DNA of 64,000 bases from Actinomyces ruminicola (GCF_900103885.1 NZ_FNIM01000001.1:540138-604137); one strand, 5' to 3'. Positions 52,538-61,781 are shown, counted from the first letter of the stretch. The notes: generated by a model not told the origin, from the sequence alone. Made by a program: numbers and translations.

Positions 52538-53464
52538 ATGAGCTTCCGCCTCGACCCCGCCACCGCCATTAACGACCCCCACGGCATCACCTGGGGCATG
52601 CACCCCATCGCCTGGCGCAACGACGACATCAAGGAGGTCGGCGCCTTCAACACCCTGGAGGACATGCTGCTGGACCTGGCCGACCTGGGCTACCACGGCA
52701 CCGAGGTGGCCGGCTGGTTCCCGCCCAAGGAGGTCGCCAAACAGCGCGCCGACGCCCGCGGCATCCAGATCGTCGCCCAGTGGTTCTCCTCCTTCATCGT
52801 GCGCGACGGCGTGGACGCCGTCATCCCGGAGTTCACCGCCACCTGCGAGTACCTGCAGTACCTGGGCGCCACCCGCGTGGTCGTCTCCGAGCAGACCGGC
52901 TCCGTGCAGGGCAGGCGCGACGTGTGCATCTTCACCAACAAGCCGGTGCTCACCGAGGAGGAGTGGCCCGTGCTGGCCGCGGGCCTGAACCGTCTGGGCG
53001 AGATCGCAGGGGAGCACGGGCTCACGCTTGTCTACCACCATCACCTGGGCACGGTCATCCAGACCAAGGCCGAGACCATCAAGCTCATGGAGCTGACCGA
53101 CCCGGACAAGGTCAGCCTCCTGTTCGACACCGGCCACGCCTTCGTCGGCGACGGCGACGTCATGGGCCTGCTTCAGGCCACCATCGACCGCGTGGCGCAC
53201 GTGCACTTCAAGGACGTGCGCCCGGAGAAGCTGGAGGAGTCCAAGCGGCTGGAGCGCTCCTTCCTGGACTCCTTCCTAGCGGGCATGTTCACCGTCCCCG
53301 GCGACGGCATGATCGACTTCACCGAGCCCTACCGGTTCCTGATCGACCACGGCTACCGGGACTGGATCCTGGTGGAGGCCGAGCAGGACCCGGCCATCGC
53401 CAACCCGCACGAGTACGGCGCCAAGGCCCGCGCCTACATCGAGTCCACGCTGCTGCCCCTCTGA
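52538..53464 (+). CDS. iolE: Inosose dehydratase (IolE-like)
   Basis: A 308-residue TIM barrel. N-terminal WGMHPIAWRNDDIKEVGAFN is the IolE signature, GYHGTEVAGWFP follows, and metal ligands are expected in HHLGTVIQTKAE, LLFDTGHAFVGDG, VHFKDVRP and the end E of ILVEAEQDP. Dehydrates 2-keto-myo-inositol to a diketone in the iol pathway. AAAGGAG precedes the ATG. Last gene of its operon before a strong terminator. Some sugar-isomerase homologues look alike, so the exact product is moderately certain. Confidence 0.82.
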   Translation: MSFRLDPATAINDPHGITWGMHPIAWRNDDIKEVGAFNTLEDMLLDLADLGYHGTEVAGWFPPKEVAKQRADARGIQIVAQWFSSFIVRDGVDAVIPEFTATCEYLQYLGATRVVVSEQTGSVQGRRDVCIFTNKPVLTEEEWPVLAAGLNRLGEIAGEHGLTLVYHHHLGTVIQTKAETIKLMELTDPDKVSLLFDTGHAFVGDGDVMGLLQATIDRVAHVHFKDVRPEKLEESKRLERSFLDSFLAGMFTVPGDGMIDFTEPYRFLIDHGYRDWILVEAEQDPAIANPHEYGAKARAYIESTLLPL

Positions 53465-53500
53465 GCGGTCCGGCGTCCGCCCGCCAACACCACTCACAGC

Positions 53501-53536
53501 GCGAGGCCCCCGGGGATGGACCCCCGGGGGCCTCGC
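53501..53536 (+). terminator. Strong hairpin terminator
   Basis: 15-bp stem GCGAGGCCCCCGGGG / CCCCGGGGGCCTCGC, 36 bases after the IolE-like stop. Confidence 0.75.
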
Positions 53537-53540
53537 GGCG

Positions 53541-53576
53541 GCTCATGGCGTCTCATAGCGTCTCATAGCGTCTCAG
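53541..53576. repeat. 10-bp tandem repeat
   Basis: About 3.5 units of TCTCATAGCG just after the terminator. Probably replication slippage; no function is evident. Confidence 0.6.
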
Positions 53577-53618
53577 CCTGCGCCGTCGTCGGATACGGCG
53601 CCTGCCGGAGCCCCGGTC

Positions 53619-54773
53619 TCACAGGCTCATGTCCACCACGGCGCGGCCCTGAATCTCGCGGTTGCGCAGGGCCTCGTAGCCGGTGCCGGCCTCCTCGAGC
53701 GGGAAGCGGCGGGAGACGACGTCCTTGTAGTTGATGACCCCGCGGGCGGCCAGGTCAACCACGGCCGGCAGGTCCTGGCGGGTGCGGGCGCCGTAGGAGC
53801 CGAGGATCTTCTGCGAGCGGCGCACGGTGCGGTTGATCTCCACCTGCGCGGTCTGCACGCCGGCCCCCAGGCCGATCGGGACCATGCGGCCGCCGTCTGC
53901 CAGGACATCCAGGGCGGTCTTCCAGGTGGCGGGGATGCCGAGCGCCTCGAAGGCGACGTCGACGCCCTTGCCGCCGGTGAGCTTCAGGACCTCCTCGCGC
54001 GCGTCCTGGGTGACGGAGTTGACCACCGCGGTGGCGCCGTAGCCGGGCATGGGGGCGAGCTTGTCGTCGGAGACGTCGATGGCGATGACCTGGCTGGCGC
54101 CGAAGGCGCGGGCGACCTGCACGATATTGGTACCCACCCCGCCGGTGGCGACAACGGCCACGGTCTCCCCGAAGCGCAGGTCAGCACCGCGGCGCACGGC
54201 GCCGTAGCCGGTCATGGCGGCGCAGCCGAGGATGGCGCCGGGGACGAGGTCCAGGGCGTCGGGGACGGGGGCGACGGAGGTGGACGGGATCACCGCGTAC
54301 TCGGCCAGGCCACCCATGGAGTACATGTAGATGGGGTCGTCCTCGAGGGTGGCCAGGCGGGTGGTGCCGTCGTACAGGAGGCCCTGCAGGCGGTTGAGGC
54401 CGAAGAAGGGGCCGCACAGCTCGTCGTGTCCGGCAGCGCAGGCCTCGCACTGGCCGCAGGGCATGAGGAAGCCGCCGGCGACGTTCTGCCCGACCTTCAA
54501 GCCGGTGTGCTCATTGCCGGGGCCGAGCTCGACGATGGTGCCGGTGACCTCGTGGCCGAGCACGGCCGGAAGGGGGAAGGCGATGGCTCCGCCGATGACG
54601 TGAAGGTCGGAGTGGCACAGGCCGCACGCGGCGACCTTGATCAGGACCTCCCCGTTCTTCGGACGAGGAGTGCGGATGATCTCGACCTCCAGGCCGACCT
54701 CGGGGTCGCGCAGCACCGCGGCGCGCATGGTCTCGGGGATGGTGGTGTTGTGGACTGCTTCGTTGCTCGTCAT
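53619..54773 (-). CDS. Zinc-dependent alcohol dehydrogenase
   Basis: A 384-residue medium-chain ADH. Catalytic zinc ligands CGLCHSDLH and GHEVTGTIVE; structural zinc CGQCEACAAGHDELC; Rossmann motif VAVVATGGVGTNIVQVARAF; NAD-specific Asp in AIDVSDDKL. Resembles formaldehyde- or alcohol-oxidising families; in this region it may oxidise a sugar alcohol or an inositol-derived aldehyde. The start at ATG 54773 has only a weak GAGAGAG site. Divergent from the LacI gene at 54983 with a perfect operator between. Confidence 0.87.
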   Translation of the reverse strand: MTSNEAVHNTTIPETMRAAVLRDPEVGLEVEIIRTPRPKNGEVLIKVAACGLCHSDLHVIGGAIAFPLPAVLGHEVTGTIVELGPGNEHTGLKVGQNVAGGFLMPCGQCEACAAGHDELCGPFFGLNRLQGLLYDGTTRLATLEDDPIYMYSMGGLAEYAVIPSTSVAPVPDALDLVPGAILGCAAMTGYGAVRRGADLRFGETVAVVATGGVGTNIVQVARAFGASQVIAIDVSDDKLAPMPGYGATAVVNSVTQDAREEVLKLTGGKGVDVAFEALGIPATWKTALDVLADGGRMVPIGLGAGVQTAQVEINRTVRRSQKILGSYGARTRQDLPAVVDLAARGVINYKDVVSRRFPLEEAGTGYEALRNREIQGRAVVDMSL

Positions 54774-54853
54774 GTGGGTGTCTCTCTCGAAGCGGACGCG
54801 ACGATCGCGCCCCCGGCGCGTGGCCTGCATTCAGGCTACCACACCAACGAGCC

Positions 54854-54867
54854 TTTGTCCTGACAAA
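54854..54867. promoter_or_regulatory. Inositol-region operator, perfect palindrome
   Basis: TTTGTC-CT-GACAAA between the divergent alcohol dehydrogenase and LacI genes, 81 bases upstream of the former and 116 bases upstream of the latter. Confidence 0.65.
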
Positions 54868-54982
54868 TAGTGTCGCGCTTGCGAGGCCCGCCGCAGGCAC
54901 GCCCAACCGCAACACCGGCACGCCTCCTGCATCGACTAGAGTCCCTCTCGTTCGCCTGTGAGCACAGGCGGGAGGGAGCACC

Positions 54983-55999
54983 ATGTCCGCCAACGGCCAC
55001 GACGTCACGCAGTCGGACGTCGCCGCGGCCGCCGGCGTCTCCCGCAGCCTCGTCTCCCTGGCGCTGAGCGGCTCCCCCAAGGTCGCTGAGGAGACGCGCG
55101 CGCATATTCTGCAGGTGGCCGCATCCCTCGGCTACCGGATCAACGCGGCGGCCTCCGCCCTCGCCCGCCAACGCTCCAACACCATCGGCCTGGTGCTGCC
55201 CAACCTGCGCAACGCCTTCTTCGAGCAGGTCTCGCGCTCACTGGACGACGCCGCCGCCCAGCAGGGGCTGACCGCCTTCGTCACCGTCGGAGCCGAGGAT
55301 CAGGAGCGCCTGAAACGAGCCATCGACTCCCTGCTGGGCGTGCGCGTCCTCGGAATCATCCTCGTCTCCCCCTGGCTTACGGATGCGCAGCTGGTCGCAC
55401 TCGGCGAGGAGGCACCCACCTGCCTGATCGGCCGGCGCTCCCCCGGCGGGCACGTCGACTCCGTGCACATCGACGAGAGTCATGCCGCGGAGCAGATCGT
55501 CTCCCACCTGGTCTCACAGGGGGTCAGCTCATTGGGATACGTCGCCCCCAGGATCGGCGACGACGCCTCCCGAGCGACCCGTGAAGAGTCCCTGGCCCGG
55601 GCCGCCCACCAGGCCGGGCTCACCCTGACCACGGAGGAGGCGAGCGCCGACGACGCCGGCACCGCCATTCGCAGGCTGCTGGGCGCCGGCACGCCACAGA
55701 TGGGGCTGATCGCGCACAATGACATGCTCGCCATTGACGCCGTCGCCGTGCTGCGCAAGCTGGGACACGAGGGCGGGGGGCGCATACCACTTGCCTCCTA
55801 CGACAACACCTACCTGGCCCGACGCACCGAGTTCGCCCTGACCAGCCTGGATCAGCCCGATCAGCAGATGGCGCGCGAGGCGGTGCGGCTCCTGGTCGAG
55901 CGCGCCACCGCCCTGACCCGTACGCCGGGCAGGCCGCCGGCCGCGCAGGACGTGCCGACACAGGGGCACCTGGTCATCCGCGCCTCCTCCACCGCATGA
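54983..55999 (+). CDS. LacI-family transcriptional regulator
   Basis: A 338-residue repressor. HTH VTQSDVAAAAGVSRSLVSLA, hinge region GYRINAAASALARQRSNTIG, effector domain VLPNLRNAFFEQVSRSL and IPLASYDNTYLARRTEFALTS. ATG 54983 follows GGGAGGGAG. It lies in the middle of the inositol region with the palindrome 116 bases upstream, so it is the best candidate for the shared repressor; the LacI at 49821 is the second. Which one binds is inference. Confidence 0.86.
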   Translation: MSANGHDVTQSDVAAAAGVSRSLVSLALSGSPKVAEETRAHILQVAASLGYRINAAASALARQRSNTIGLVLPNLRNAFFEQVSRSLDDAAAQQGLTAFVTVGAEDQERLKRAIDSLLGVRVLGIILVSPWLTDAQLVALGEEAPTCLIGRRSPGGHVDSVHIDESHAAEQIVSHLVSQGVSSLGYVAPRIGDDASRATREESLARAAHQAGLTLTTEEASADDAGTAIRRLLGAGTPQMGLIAHNDMLAIDAVAVLRKLGHEGGGRIPLASYDNTYLARRTEFALTSLDQPDQQMAREAVRLLVERATALTRTPGRPPAAQDVPTQGHLVIRASSTA

Positions 56000-56086
56000 C
56001 CACACGCCCCCAGCCGCCCCGCCGAGGGGGAATCCACCGAGGGGGGTTGACGCCCCGCTGGGAACGCGCGAGGATGATGCCGTGAA

Positions 56087-56100
56087 TTCACGCGTGTGAA
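56087..56100. promoter_or_regulatory. LacI-type operator upstream of the iolG-like gene
   Basis: TTCAC-GCGT-GTGAA with central CG, different from the 14-bp element of the other genes. A TTGACG at 56047-56052 may be the -35 box. Confidence 0.5.
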
Positions 56101-56194
56101 TCACGCGGATTCAGCCGCCCGGCAACGCCGCCGCCCGGCCTCCGACGACAGCGCCCGACCCGCCTGAGCCTGGGCAGTCCCGAAAGGAATCCTC

Positions 56195-57196
56195 ATGCAA
56201 ACCTTCGCCCTCCTGGGCGCCGGTTTCATCGGCCGTGTCCACGCCGAGAATCTCGCCGCCCAACCCAACGTCGACTTTGCCCGCGTCTTCGACGTTGATG
56301 CCTCCCGCGCCGCCGAAATCGCAGACCGCTACGATGCCGCCGCCACCGATGATGTCGACGCCGTCTTCACCGACCCGGCCATCGATGCCGTCCTGATTGC
56401 CTCCTCCACCAATACTCACGCCGACCTTCTCAAGCGCGCCGCCGCCGCAGGCAAGGCCGTCTTCTGCGAGAAGCCCATCGACCTGTCCCTGGAGGTGGCC
56501 CGCGACGCGGCCGCCGCCGCCCGCGCGGCCGGCATCCCCGTGATGATGGACTTCAACCGCCGCTACGACGCCGCCTACGCGGCCGTACACGACGCCGTCC
56601 AGTCCGGCGAGGTCGGCCAGGTGGAGCTCGTCTCCATGACCACCCGCGGCCCCTCGCTGCCGCCAATCGCCTACCTGGAGGTATCCGGCGGGCAGATGCG
56701 CGACCAGACCGTGCACTTCTTCGACCTGCTGCGTTGGATCACCGGCCTGGAGCCGGTGGAGGTGTACGTCGCCGGCGCCGCCCTGGCGGACCCGGCCGTG
56801 GCCGAGGTCGGCGACGTCGACACCTCCGTGGCCGTGCTGCGGCTGGTCAACGGCGCGCTGGTGCAGATCGACTCCCAGCGGCGCATCGGCTACGGCTACG
56901 ACGAGCGCATCGAGGTCAACGGCTCGGTGCGCATGGTCGAGGCCGCCCGCCACCGCACCGGCTTCGTGAACCACTACGGGCCCGGCGAACTGCGCACCAA
57001 CGGACTCGATGCCGGCTGGTTCGAGCGCATCCGCGGCACCTACCGCAAGAGCCTGGACGCCTTCGTCGATGCCCTGGAGCGCTCCGCCCCGATGCCCGCC
57101 CCGCTCGATGACGGCCTGCGCGCCCAGGTGATCGCCGAGGCGGCCACACAGTCGCTGCGCACTCATCAGCCGGTCGCCATCCCCGAGGGCCTGTAA
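56195..57196 (+). CDS. Inositol 2-dehydrogenase-like protein (IolG type)
   Basis: A 333-residue Gfo/Idh/MocA enzyme. Rossmann FALLGAGFIGRVHAENLAAQ, active-site CEKPIDLS, catalytic region MMDFNRRYDAAYA and MRDQTVHFFDLLRWI (Asp/His pair). Length fits IolG (about 335). ATG 56195 has AAAGGAA upstream. Forms an operon with the isomerase at 57280 (83-base gap). Probably oxidises myo-inositol or an isomer; the 61781 gene is a second IolG candidate. Confidence 0.85.
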   Translation: MQTFALLGAGFIGRVHAENLAAQPNVDFARVFDVDASRAAEIADRYDAAATDDVDAVFTDPAIDAVLIASSTNTHADLLKRAAAAGKAVFCEKPIDLSLEVARDAAAAARAAGIPVMMDFNRRYDAAYAAVHDAVQSGEVGQVELVSMTTRGPSLPPIAYLEVSGGQMRDQTVHFFDLLRWITGLEPVEVYVAGAALADPAVAEVGDVDTSVAVLRLVNGALVQIDSQRRIGYGYDERIEVNGSVRMVEAARHRTGFVNHYGPGELRTNGLDAGWFERIRGTYRKSLDAFVDALERSAPMPAPLDDGLRAQVIAEAATQSLRTHQPVAIPEGL

Positions 57197-57279
57197 TGCC
57201 GTCGACGTCCCGATAGTCCACCCGCAAACCGGCGGGCCCCGAGTTGGCCCACCACCATCCCGATCGAAGGAGATCAACC

Positions 57280-58143
57280 ATGAAACTGTCCATGAATGTC
57301 ACCTCCACCTTCCACGGCACCGCCCTCAACGACATCACCGTCGCCAAGGACGTCGGCTTCGAGGGCATCGAGCTGCAGAGCCCCAAGCTGTGGCGCTACC
57401 TCGATGCCGGCTTCTCCCCCGAGTCGCTGCTGCCGCACCTGGAGGGCATCGAGGTCTCCGGCATCGGCGCCCTGCAGGAGGCCGAGCCCGAGGCCTTCCG
57501 CGCCGAGGCGGAGAAGCTCGCCCACGTCGGCCAGGTCGTGGGCGCCCCGGCCATGCAGATGTGCACCGGCCCGGTCGACGTCACCGTCGTACAGGACTTC
57601 AAGGCGGGCCGCCTGGCCGATGACGATCCCCGCTTCCGCGGGCTGCTCGGCCGTCCCGAGGCGGAGGTAATCGCGGAGACCGCCAAGAACGTGGCGCTGG
57701 CGGCGGACATCGCCGCCGACCACGGCCTGGACCTGTTCCTCGAGCCGCTCGGCTGGGCTCCGGTGTGCCACGTGAACCAGGCCCTGGAGATTCTGGAGCG
57801 CATCAACCGGCCCAACGCGAAGATCGTCGTCGACTTCTGGCACTTCTGGGTGACCGGCTCGACCCCGGAGGAGGTTGCCCAGCTCGACAAGGACCTGATC
57901 AGTGCCGTCCACGTGTGCGACGGCCTGCCCGTGCCGGCCGGCGAGGTGCCCGACCAGGGCGTGTCCCGCAACGTGTGGACCGGCGGCGGCTCCATCCCGC
58001 TGCAGGAGTGGGTCGACGCCGTCAAGGCGACCGGCTACGACGGCTGGTACTGCTCGGAGATCTTCCACGACCACTCCGCCGAGCTGGACTTCCACCTGGT
58101 GGCCCAGACGCTGCTGAACGAGATGCGGATCCTCACCGCCTGA
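57280..58143 (+). CDS. Sugar phosphate isomerase/epimerase TIM barrel
   Basis: A 287-residue TIM barrel of the xylose-isomerase-like/AP-endonuclease-2 group. Key segments: VGFEGIELQSPKLWRYL, LFLEPLGWAP (metal Glu), VVDFWHFWVTG (metal Asp/His), SAVHVCDG and ISGWYCSEIFHDH-like end (GWYCSEIFHDH). ATG 57280 follows AAGGAGA. Operon with 56195. May act as an inosose isomerase (IolI-like) or as another ketose epimerase; exact role unknown. Confidence 0.8.
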   Translation: MKLSMNVTSTFHGTALNDITVAKDVGFEGIELQSPKLWRYLDAGFSPESLLPHLEGIEVSGIGALQEAEPEAFRAEAEKLAHVGQVVGAPAMQMCTGPVDVTVVQDFKAGRLADDDPRFRGLLGRPEAEVIAETAKNVALAADIAADHGLDLFLEPLGWAPVCHVNQALEILERINRPNAKIVVDFWHFWVTGSTPEEVAQLDKDLISAVHVCDGLPVPAGEVPDQGVSRNVWTGGGSIPLQEWVDAVKATGYDGWYCSEIFHDHSAELDFHLVAQTLLNEMRILTA

Positions 58144-58163
58144 ACGCACCGCCTGAACGGCCG

Positions 58164-58202
58164 CGCCCCAGCCGACCCGGACATTCCCGGGCGGCTGGGG
58201 CG
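58164..58202. terminator. Hairpin terminator, bidirectional
   Basis: Stem of 11 bp (CGCCCCAGCCG / CGGCTGGGGCG) plus an inner 5-bp stem with one bulge. Lies between the isomerase and the convergent MFS gene. Confidence 0.7.
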
Positions 58203-58203
58203 C

Positions 58204-58227
58204 GTCACTGGTGCAGGTCTCGGCACA
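58204..58227. repeat. Solitary copy of the 23-bp dispersed repeat
   Basis: GTCACTGGTGCAGGTCTCGG and four more bases, matching copies at 12379, 23416 and the 4468 array. Confidence 0.45.
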
Positions 58228-58238
58228 TCGACGCCGGA

Positions 58239-59693
58239 CTACTTGCCGCGCTTGAAGAGCGCGCCGCTCATGACGTCGGCCTCCAGCTGCTCCAGTGTGC
58301 GCCCCTTGGTCTCGGGTACGAACAGGAAGAAGAACACGAAGGCGATGACGTTGAGGACGGCGAAGCCGATGAAGGACATCGACAGCCCGACAGCGCGGAG
58401 AATGCTGTCGAAGAACAGGCTCAGGAAGGAGTTGGTCATCCACAGGACGAAGACCGACAGCCCCATGCCGAAGGCGCGCATCTTCAGTGGGAAGATCTCC
58501 GAGAGCGTCACCCAGGTGGCCACATTGAGGCACAGCTGCATGGAGCCGACGAAGAACACGATCAGCGCCAGCAGCACGAAGGGCTTGGCGCCGCCCTCCG
58601 GCAGCACGCCGGCCGCGGTAGCGATGAGCACGTGCGTGACCGCAACCAGCCCGTAGCCCCACAGGAAGGTCTTGCGCCGGGAGAAGCGATCCATCATCTG
58701 CAGGGCGATGATTGCGGCAATCACCGAGATGGTAGCTGGGGCGATGTTCGCGATCAGGGCGCCGTTCCTGGAGAACCCCGACTGCTCGAGCACCTTCTCC
58801 CCGTAGTACAGGATGGAGTTGATGCCGGTGGTCTGCTGGAAGAAGCCGATACCGCACCCGATGAGGACGATGCGCACCAGGTTCTTGTTGGAGAAGATCT
58901 CCTTGACGCTCATGTTGACCCGGCTGGCCTCCTCCCTGCTGGCGGCCTGAATCTCGGCCAGCTCGGGCTCGGCCCTCCCCTCGGGCCGCAGGTCATCCAG
59001 AATCTTTAGGGCCTCCTCCTCACGCCCCTTGTCAGCCAGCCAGCGGGGGGACTCGGGCAGGCGGGTCACGCCCAGCAGCAGGAGGATGGCGGGGATGGCC
59101 GCAAGCGTGAACATGACGCGCCATACCCACGGGTACTGCTCGCCCCAGATGTTGCCGATGATGGCGTTCATGATGATGGCCAGGAGCTGGCCGGTCACGA
59201 TCATCATCTCGTTGCGGCCGGCCAGCGAGCCACGGATCTCGTAGGGCGCGAGCTCGGCCAGGTAGACCGGCACGACCACGGATGCCGAGCCGACGGCGAG
59301 CCCCAGGATGACGCGACCGAGCGCCAGCATGGGCAGGTTGACGGCGGCGACGACGACCACCACGCCCACGATGAACATCGAGGCCATGACGGTGATCGTG
59401 GTCTTGCGACCGATCCTGTCAGAGATGCGTCCGCCGGTCAGGGCGCCGACTGCGCTGGCGAACAGCAGCGAGCTGACGGCGATGCCGACGCCGAGCGGGG
59501 TGAGGTTCAGTTGGTCGGGCTGCTCCATGAAGCTCTGGGCGCCATTGATGACACTGGTGTCGTAGCCGAAGAGCAGGCCACCCAGCGTGGCGATCAGGGC
59601 GACGACGGTCAGACGGGCACGGTAGGGACCGGGCGTGAGCGGGGGCAGCTTGGCGCCACCGGCTTGTGCGGTGGCGGTTGGACTATGCGACAC
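58239..59693 (-). CDS. Sugar-porter MFS transporter (IolT-like)
   Basis: A 484-residue 12-helix transporter with clear sugar-porter signatures: GYDTSVINGA, GGRISDRIGRK, VYLAELAPYEIRGSLAGRNE, LPESPRWLADKGR, and FVPETKGRTLEQLE near the C-terminus. These match inositol/xylose/glucose proton symporters. Its promoter (-35 CTGACA, -10 TAGCGT on the minus strand) overlaps the shared palindrome. It probably imports inositol or a related polyol. Confidence 0.88.
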   Translation of the reverse strand: MSHSPTATAQAGGAKLPPLTPGPYRARLTVVALIATLGGLLFGYDTSVINGAQSFMEQPDQLNLTPLGVGIAVSSLLFASAVGALTGGRISDRIGRKTTITVMASMFIVGVVVVVAAVNLPMLALGRVILGLAVGSASVVVPVYLAELAPYEIRGSLAGRNEMMIVTGQLLAIIMNAIIGNIWGEQYPWVWRVMFTLAAIPAILLLLGVTRLPESPRWLADKGREEEALKILDDLRPEGRAEPELAEIQAASREEASRVNMSVKEIFSNKNLVRIVLIGCGIGFFQQTTGINSILYYGEKVLEQSGFSRNGALIANIAPATISVIAAIIALQMMDRFSRRKTFLWGYGLVAVTHVLIATAAGVLPEGGAKPFVLLALIVFFVGSMQLCLNVATWVTLSEIFPLKMRAFGMGLSVFVLWMTNSFLSLFFDSILRAVGLSMSFIGFAVLNVIAFVFFFLFVPETKGRTLEQLEADVMSGALFKRGK

Positions 59694-59727
59694 ATTGACT
59701 CCTTTGTCGGATCGTACGGTGAGACCA

Positions 59728-59763
59728 ACGCTAGCACGAATAGCGACTATTTGTCAGGACATA
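59728..59763 (-). promoter_or_regulatory. Promoter with overlapping inositol-region operator
   Basis: Minus-strand -35 CTGACA, 18-base spacer, -10 TAGCGT (59728-59733). Palindrome TTTGTCAGGACATA at 59750-59763 covers the -35. Drives the MFS gene. Confidence 0.55.
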
Positions 59764-59820
59764 TTTTCGCGACTGCTTCGCCCCACCTGTTGATTGCCGG
59801 TAGCGGCAGGTATTGACTCA

Positions 59821-59857
59821 GGGGGTGGCCGCTGCGCGCCGCGCAGCGGCCACCCCC
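59821..59857 (-). terminator. Strong hairpin terminator
   Basis: 17-bp perfect stem GGGGGTGGCCGCTGCGC and complement, loop GCC, starting a few bases after the stop of the TIM-barrel gene. Confidence 0.8.
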
Positions 59858-59862
59858 CGGGG

Positions 59863-60735
59863 TCAGGCGCCGAGCTCCTGGGTCAGGCGCTCCAGCGCGG
59901 CCTTGTTGTACTCGTCGGCCCACTCGTGCCAGCCGAAGATGCACACGGACACCACGCCGTCGAACTCAACCTCGCGCAGCGTCGAGAACACCTGCTCCCA
60001 GGGGACCTCGCCGTTGCCGATGGCGTTGTGCTGGTGGACGGTGACGTCGGCACCCGGCGGGTTGATGATGTACCGATTGCCGTCGTTGATGCGGTGGTTG
60101 AAGCCGTCGGAGACGTGCACCTCCCGGAGCTTGCCCGCCGCCGCGGCGGTGCGGATCATGCGGTCGGCGTCGCCCGCGCCGTCGGACAGGTGGAAGGTGT
60201 GCGGGCAGCAGTACTCGTACCCGAGCCAGTCCTTGTCCACGCTGCGCACGAGCTCCAGGGCCCGGTCATGCAGCTCCACGAAGTCGTAGGGGTGCGCCTC
60301 CATGTTCAGGCGGATGCCGTACTTCTCGAAGTGCGGCATCAGCTCCTCGATGGACTTGTACCACTGCTGCTCCGAACGGCTGGCGCGGTTGCGGTCGCCG
60401 GAGAACTCCGAGACGATGTCGCGCACGTCCAAGGCGTCGGCCAGCTCGAGCAGACGCCGCCAGTTGCGCACCTGCGCCTGCCGCTCGGCCTCGTCGGGCG
60501 AGGACCAGTTGAACACGGGGTTGAGGGTGCGCACCTTGACACCGGAGTCCTTCTCCGCCTGCTTGAGCTCGGCGATGAATGCCCGATCGGCCTTGGGGTA
60601 GTGGTGCCAGAGGTGGAACTCGTTGTTGGGTGACAGCTCCACGTACTTGAACCCGAGCTCGGCAGCCTTGTGCAGGGTGTCCGCGGTGGACATGCTCAAG
60701 TAGTACATGTTCGGGTCGAGTGCGATGTCGACCAT
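59863..60735 (-). CDS. Sugar phosphate isomerase/epimerase TIM barrel
   Basis: A 290-residue TIM barrel. Landmarks: GFKYVELSPNNEFHLWHHYP, LNMEAHPYDFVELHDRALEL (metal Glu), LGYEYCCPHTFHLSDG (metal Asp), REVHVSDGFNHRINDG and the end IFGWHEW. ATG 60735 follows AAAGGAG. Last gene of the three-gene operon 62810-59863 (35-base gap). The family acts on keto-sugars or inososes; the exact reaction is not certain. Confidence 0.82.
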   Translation of the reverse strand: MVDIALDPNMYYLSMSTADTLHKAAELGFKYVELSPNNEFHLWHHYPKADRAFIAELKQAEKDSGVKVRTLNPVFNWSSPDEAERQAQVRNWRRLLELADALDVRDIVSEFSGDRNRASRSEQQWYKSIEELMPHFEKYGIRLNMEAHPYDFVELHDRALELVRSVDKDWLGYEYCCPHTFHLSDGAGDADRMIRTAAAAGKLREVHVSDGFNHRINDGNRYIINPPGADVTVHQHNAIGNGEVPWEQVFSTLREVEFDGVVSVCIFGWHEWADEYNKAALERLTQELGA

Positions 60736-60770
60736 GGGTCTCTCCTTTCGGTTCGCCTTCCCGCCTACTG

Positions 60771-61781
60771 TCAGGCGTAGAAGTCCGGCTTGTCGATGAG
60801 CGTGACGTCGACCAGCGGGGAGGTCTCGTCCTCCAGGGAGGCGACGGCGGCGTCGACGACGGAGGTGGCGGCGTAGCCGTCCCAGGAGGTCGAGCCGGTG
60901 TGCTCGTCGCGGGCGACGGCGTTGATCCACTCCTGGAACTCGCGGTTGAAGGCGCCCTGGAAGCGGTCGATGTGCGACTGGCACATGGCGTTGCGGTTGC
61001 CGTGGGCGTCGCGGATGTGGATCTTCTCCTGGTCGCCGAGGCGCACCGCCGCGGTCTCGAGCACGAGCTCGCACTCGATGGAGTAGGCCCACTGCAGGTT
61101 GACGTTGACCTCGTCGTCGATGCGCACGCCGGACTCGGTGTACATGACCACCACGACCGGGTCGATCAGGTGCTCGAAGCGGTGGGTGGTGGACTTCGGG
61201 CGCTCGACGCGCACCTTGACGATCTCCTCCCCCAGCAACCAGCGCATGGTGTCGATCTCGTGGATGGCGGTGTCGTCGATGGCCATGCGCGAGGTGTAGG
61301 ACTCGGGCACCGAGGGGTTGCGGTGGCGGTTGTGCACCAGGAGGGCCTGGCCGTTCTCGCCCGCCTCCAGCACGGCCTTCATCTCGTTGTAGGCGGCGTC
61401 GAAGCGGCGCATGAAGCCGACGGTGACCAGCTTCTTGCCGGCCTTCTGCTCGGCCTCCATGATCTTGATGCAGTCCTCGGCGGTGGTGGCCAGGGGCTTC
61501 TCGCACAGGACGTACTTTCCGGCCTCGATGCACTTGATGACGTCCGGGGCGTGGACCTTGCCGAAGGTGGCGATGACGACGGCGTCGACCTCGGGGTCGC
61601 CCACCAGCTCGTCGGAGGTGTCGTAGACCTTGGCGCCGTAGGGCTCGGCGGCCGAGACCGCGGCGTCGTGGTTGATGTCCGCCACGGCGACGACCTCGCC
61701 GCCGGACAGCTCGTTGGTGATGCGGGCGAGGTGGGCGCGGCCCATGCCGCCGGCGCCGATCAGGCCAATGCGAACGGTCAT
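60771..61781 (-). CDS. iolG: Inositol 2-dehydrogenase
   Basis: A 336-residue Gfo/Idh/MocA enzyme of exact IolG length. Rossmann IGLIGAGGMGRAHLARITNE, VCEKP-type motif LCEKPLATT, substrate-site MRRFDAAYNEMK and AIDDTAIHEIDTMRWLLGEE (catalytic Asp/His). It matches IolG more closely than the other two family members in the window, hence the symbol, with moderate certainty. AAGGAAGAGAG precedes the ATG. Middle gene of the operon. Confidence 0.85.
   Translation of the reverse strand: MTVRIGLIGAGGMGRAHLARITNELSGGEVVAVADINHDAAVSAAEPYGAKVYDTSDELVGDPEVDAVVIATFGKVHAPDVIKCIEAGKYVLCEKPLATTAEDCIKIMEAEQKAGKKLVTVGFMRRFDAAYNEMKAVLEAGENGQALLVHNRHRNPSVPESYTSRMAIDDTAIHEIDTMRWLLGEEIVKVRVERPKSTTHRFEHLIDPVVVVMYTESGVRIDDEVNVNLQWAYSIECELVLETAAVRLGDQEKIHIRDAHGNRNAMCQSHIDRFQGAFNREFQEWINAVARDEHTGSTSWDGYAATSVVDAAVASLEDETSPLVDVTLIDKPDFYA

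Noticed and set aside
53541-53576. 10-bp tandem repeat as a regulatory element
   Set aside because: It lies after a strong terminator and before a convergent stop; slippage is more likely.
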